Shown here in pieces: positions 5,915-6,354 of a stretch of 6,354 bases of DNA (its first letter is position 1; each line of letters begins with the position of its first letter). Source of the stretch: Acidimicrobiia bacterium. Its GTDB lineage: Bacteria; Actinomycetota; Acidimicrobiia; IMCC26256; BP-133. The notes beneath the pieces are model-generated. The model did not search any database and had not been told where the DNA came from. It saw nothing but the letters and a program-made list of their open reading frames with translations. Location of the stretch: the NCBI GenBank assembly GCA_025923175.1, contig JAICGL010000254.1, forward strand, positions 1-6,354, read 5' to 3'. The translations under genes and the position numbers were made by a program.

Positions 5915-6354
5915 ATGTCTGATGACATCGCACTGCTGACCGAGCGTCTCGGCCGACCGCCGGAGGGCGACTTCGACGTCGTCGTGCGCAGCGCCGACGG
6001 CGCCCCGGTTGTTATCCGCAACGCCCCCTTCCTGCGGGACGGGACGCCGATGCCGACCCGTTACTGGCTCGTGGATCCGGCAGTGCGGGCGGCGGTGTCC
6101 CGGCTGGAGAGTTCCGGCGGTGTGCGGGCCGCAGAGGCTGCCGTCGACCCCGAAGAGCTTGCCGCCGCCCACACCGCGTACGCCGCCGAACGCGACGCCG
6201 CCATCGACCCCGCCCACACCGGGCCCCGCCCGTCCGGCGGGGTGGGGGGAACCCGGCAGGGGGTCAAGTGCCTCCACGCCCACTACGCCTACTTCCTGGC
6301 CGGCGGCGACGATCCGGTCGGGCGCTGGGTCGACGCCCGGCTCCGGGGGGACCA
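5915..6354 (+). CDS. DUF501 domain-containing protein (3' end cut by window)
   Basis: Family of unknown function, widespread in actinobacteria. The frame is open from ATG 5915 to the right edge (146 codons). Recognisable family blocks are NAPFLRDGTPMPTRYWL (36-52) and the long conserved segment from GGVGGTRQGVKCLHAHY (108-124) through YFLAGGDDPVGRW (126-138), with a conserved Cys119-Leu-His121-x-His123 that could bind metal or react as a thiol (inference). The family is usually about 150 to 180 residues, so the missing part is short. In Mycobacterium tuberculosis the homologue (Rv1025) lies between a FtsB/DivIC-like gene and a Ppx/GppA-like phosphatase; the left neighbour here is instead a thioesterase. 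No signal peptide or membrane segment is seen. No clear Shine-Dalgarno sequence precedes the start, which is 13 bp after the thioesterase stop, so short-range coupling is possible. Confidence 0.88.
   Translation, partial: MSDDIALLTERLGRPPEGDFDVVVRSADGAPVVIRNAPFLRDGTPMPTRYWLVDPAVRAAVSRLESSGGVRAAEAAVDPEELAAAHTAYAAERDAAIDPAHTGPRPSGGVGGTRQGVKCLHAHYAYFLAGGDDPVGRWVDARLRGD

Noticed and set aside
5906..6283. 125-codon minus-strand frame opposite the DUF501 gene
   Set aside because: The plus strand encodes clear DUF501 family motifs; the antisense frame is a Gly-rich shadow.
1..6354. CRISPR array, tRNA/rRNA, insertion sequence or phage attachment site
   Set aside because: No regularly spaced repeats, cloverleaf-like or rRNA sequence, transposase motifs or flanking target duplications were seen on either strand.

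Overview
The window is GC-rich throughout, with very dense coding. Gene content (a GlcDEF glycolate oxidase operon, a sortase-type LPRTG surface protein and a DUF501 protein), GTG and TTG starts, and two genes lacking a Shine-Dalgarno sequence all point to a high-GC actinobacterium. An Acidimicrobiia-like lineage is possible, but the sequence alone does not fix the taxon.

The left two thirds (1 to 4144, minus strand) hold a compact operon glcD-glcE-glcF, read right to left. The gaps are 10 bp (glcD/glcE) and 0 bp (glcE/glcF). The products form a membrane-associated glycolate (2-hydroxyacid) oxidase: two FAD-binding subunits and an iron-sulfur/CCG-domain subunit that passes electrons toward the quinone pool. 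glcF starts at TTG and runs off the left edge, probably only a few residues before its end. It carries an unusual low-complexity, palindrome-bearing in-frame insert in the linker after the ferredoxin domain.

A perfect 15-bp inverted repeat (4179 to 4213) separates the operon from the next minus-strand gene (4219 to 5352). That gene encodes a secreted wall-anchored protein with a signal peptide, a conserved N-terminal domain of the 'NNGTVKI...FYGFD' type seen in actinobacterial surface proteins, a DUF5979-like fold domain, a Gly/Ala/Thr/Pro-rich stalk and an LPRTG sorting signal. A 117-bp divergent intergenic region (5353 to 5469) holds its strong ribosome binding site, a possible sigma-B/F-type promoter and a small dyad.

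The right end is plus-strand. It has a hotdog-fold thioesterase very similar to FlK, the fluoroacetyl-CoA thioesterase of Streptomyces cattleya, with the catalytic Thr/Glu/His retained but the Phe 'gate' replaced by Met. A DUF501 protein follows and is cut by the right edge.

The genes look like ordinary metabolic and envelope genes rather than a defence or mobile cassette. The points most worth a second look are the FlK-like enzyme close to a glycolate oxidase operon (glycolate is the product of fluoroacetate hydrolysis), the palindromic insert in glcF, and the architecture of the surface protein.
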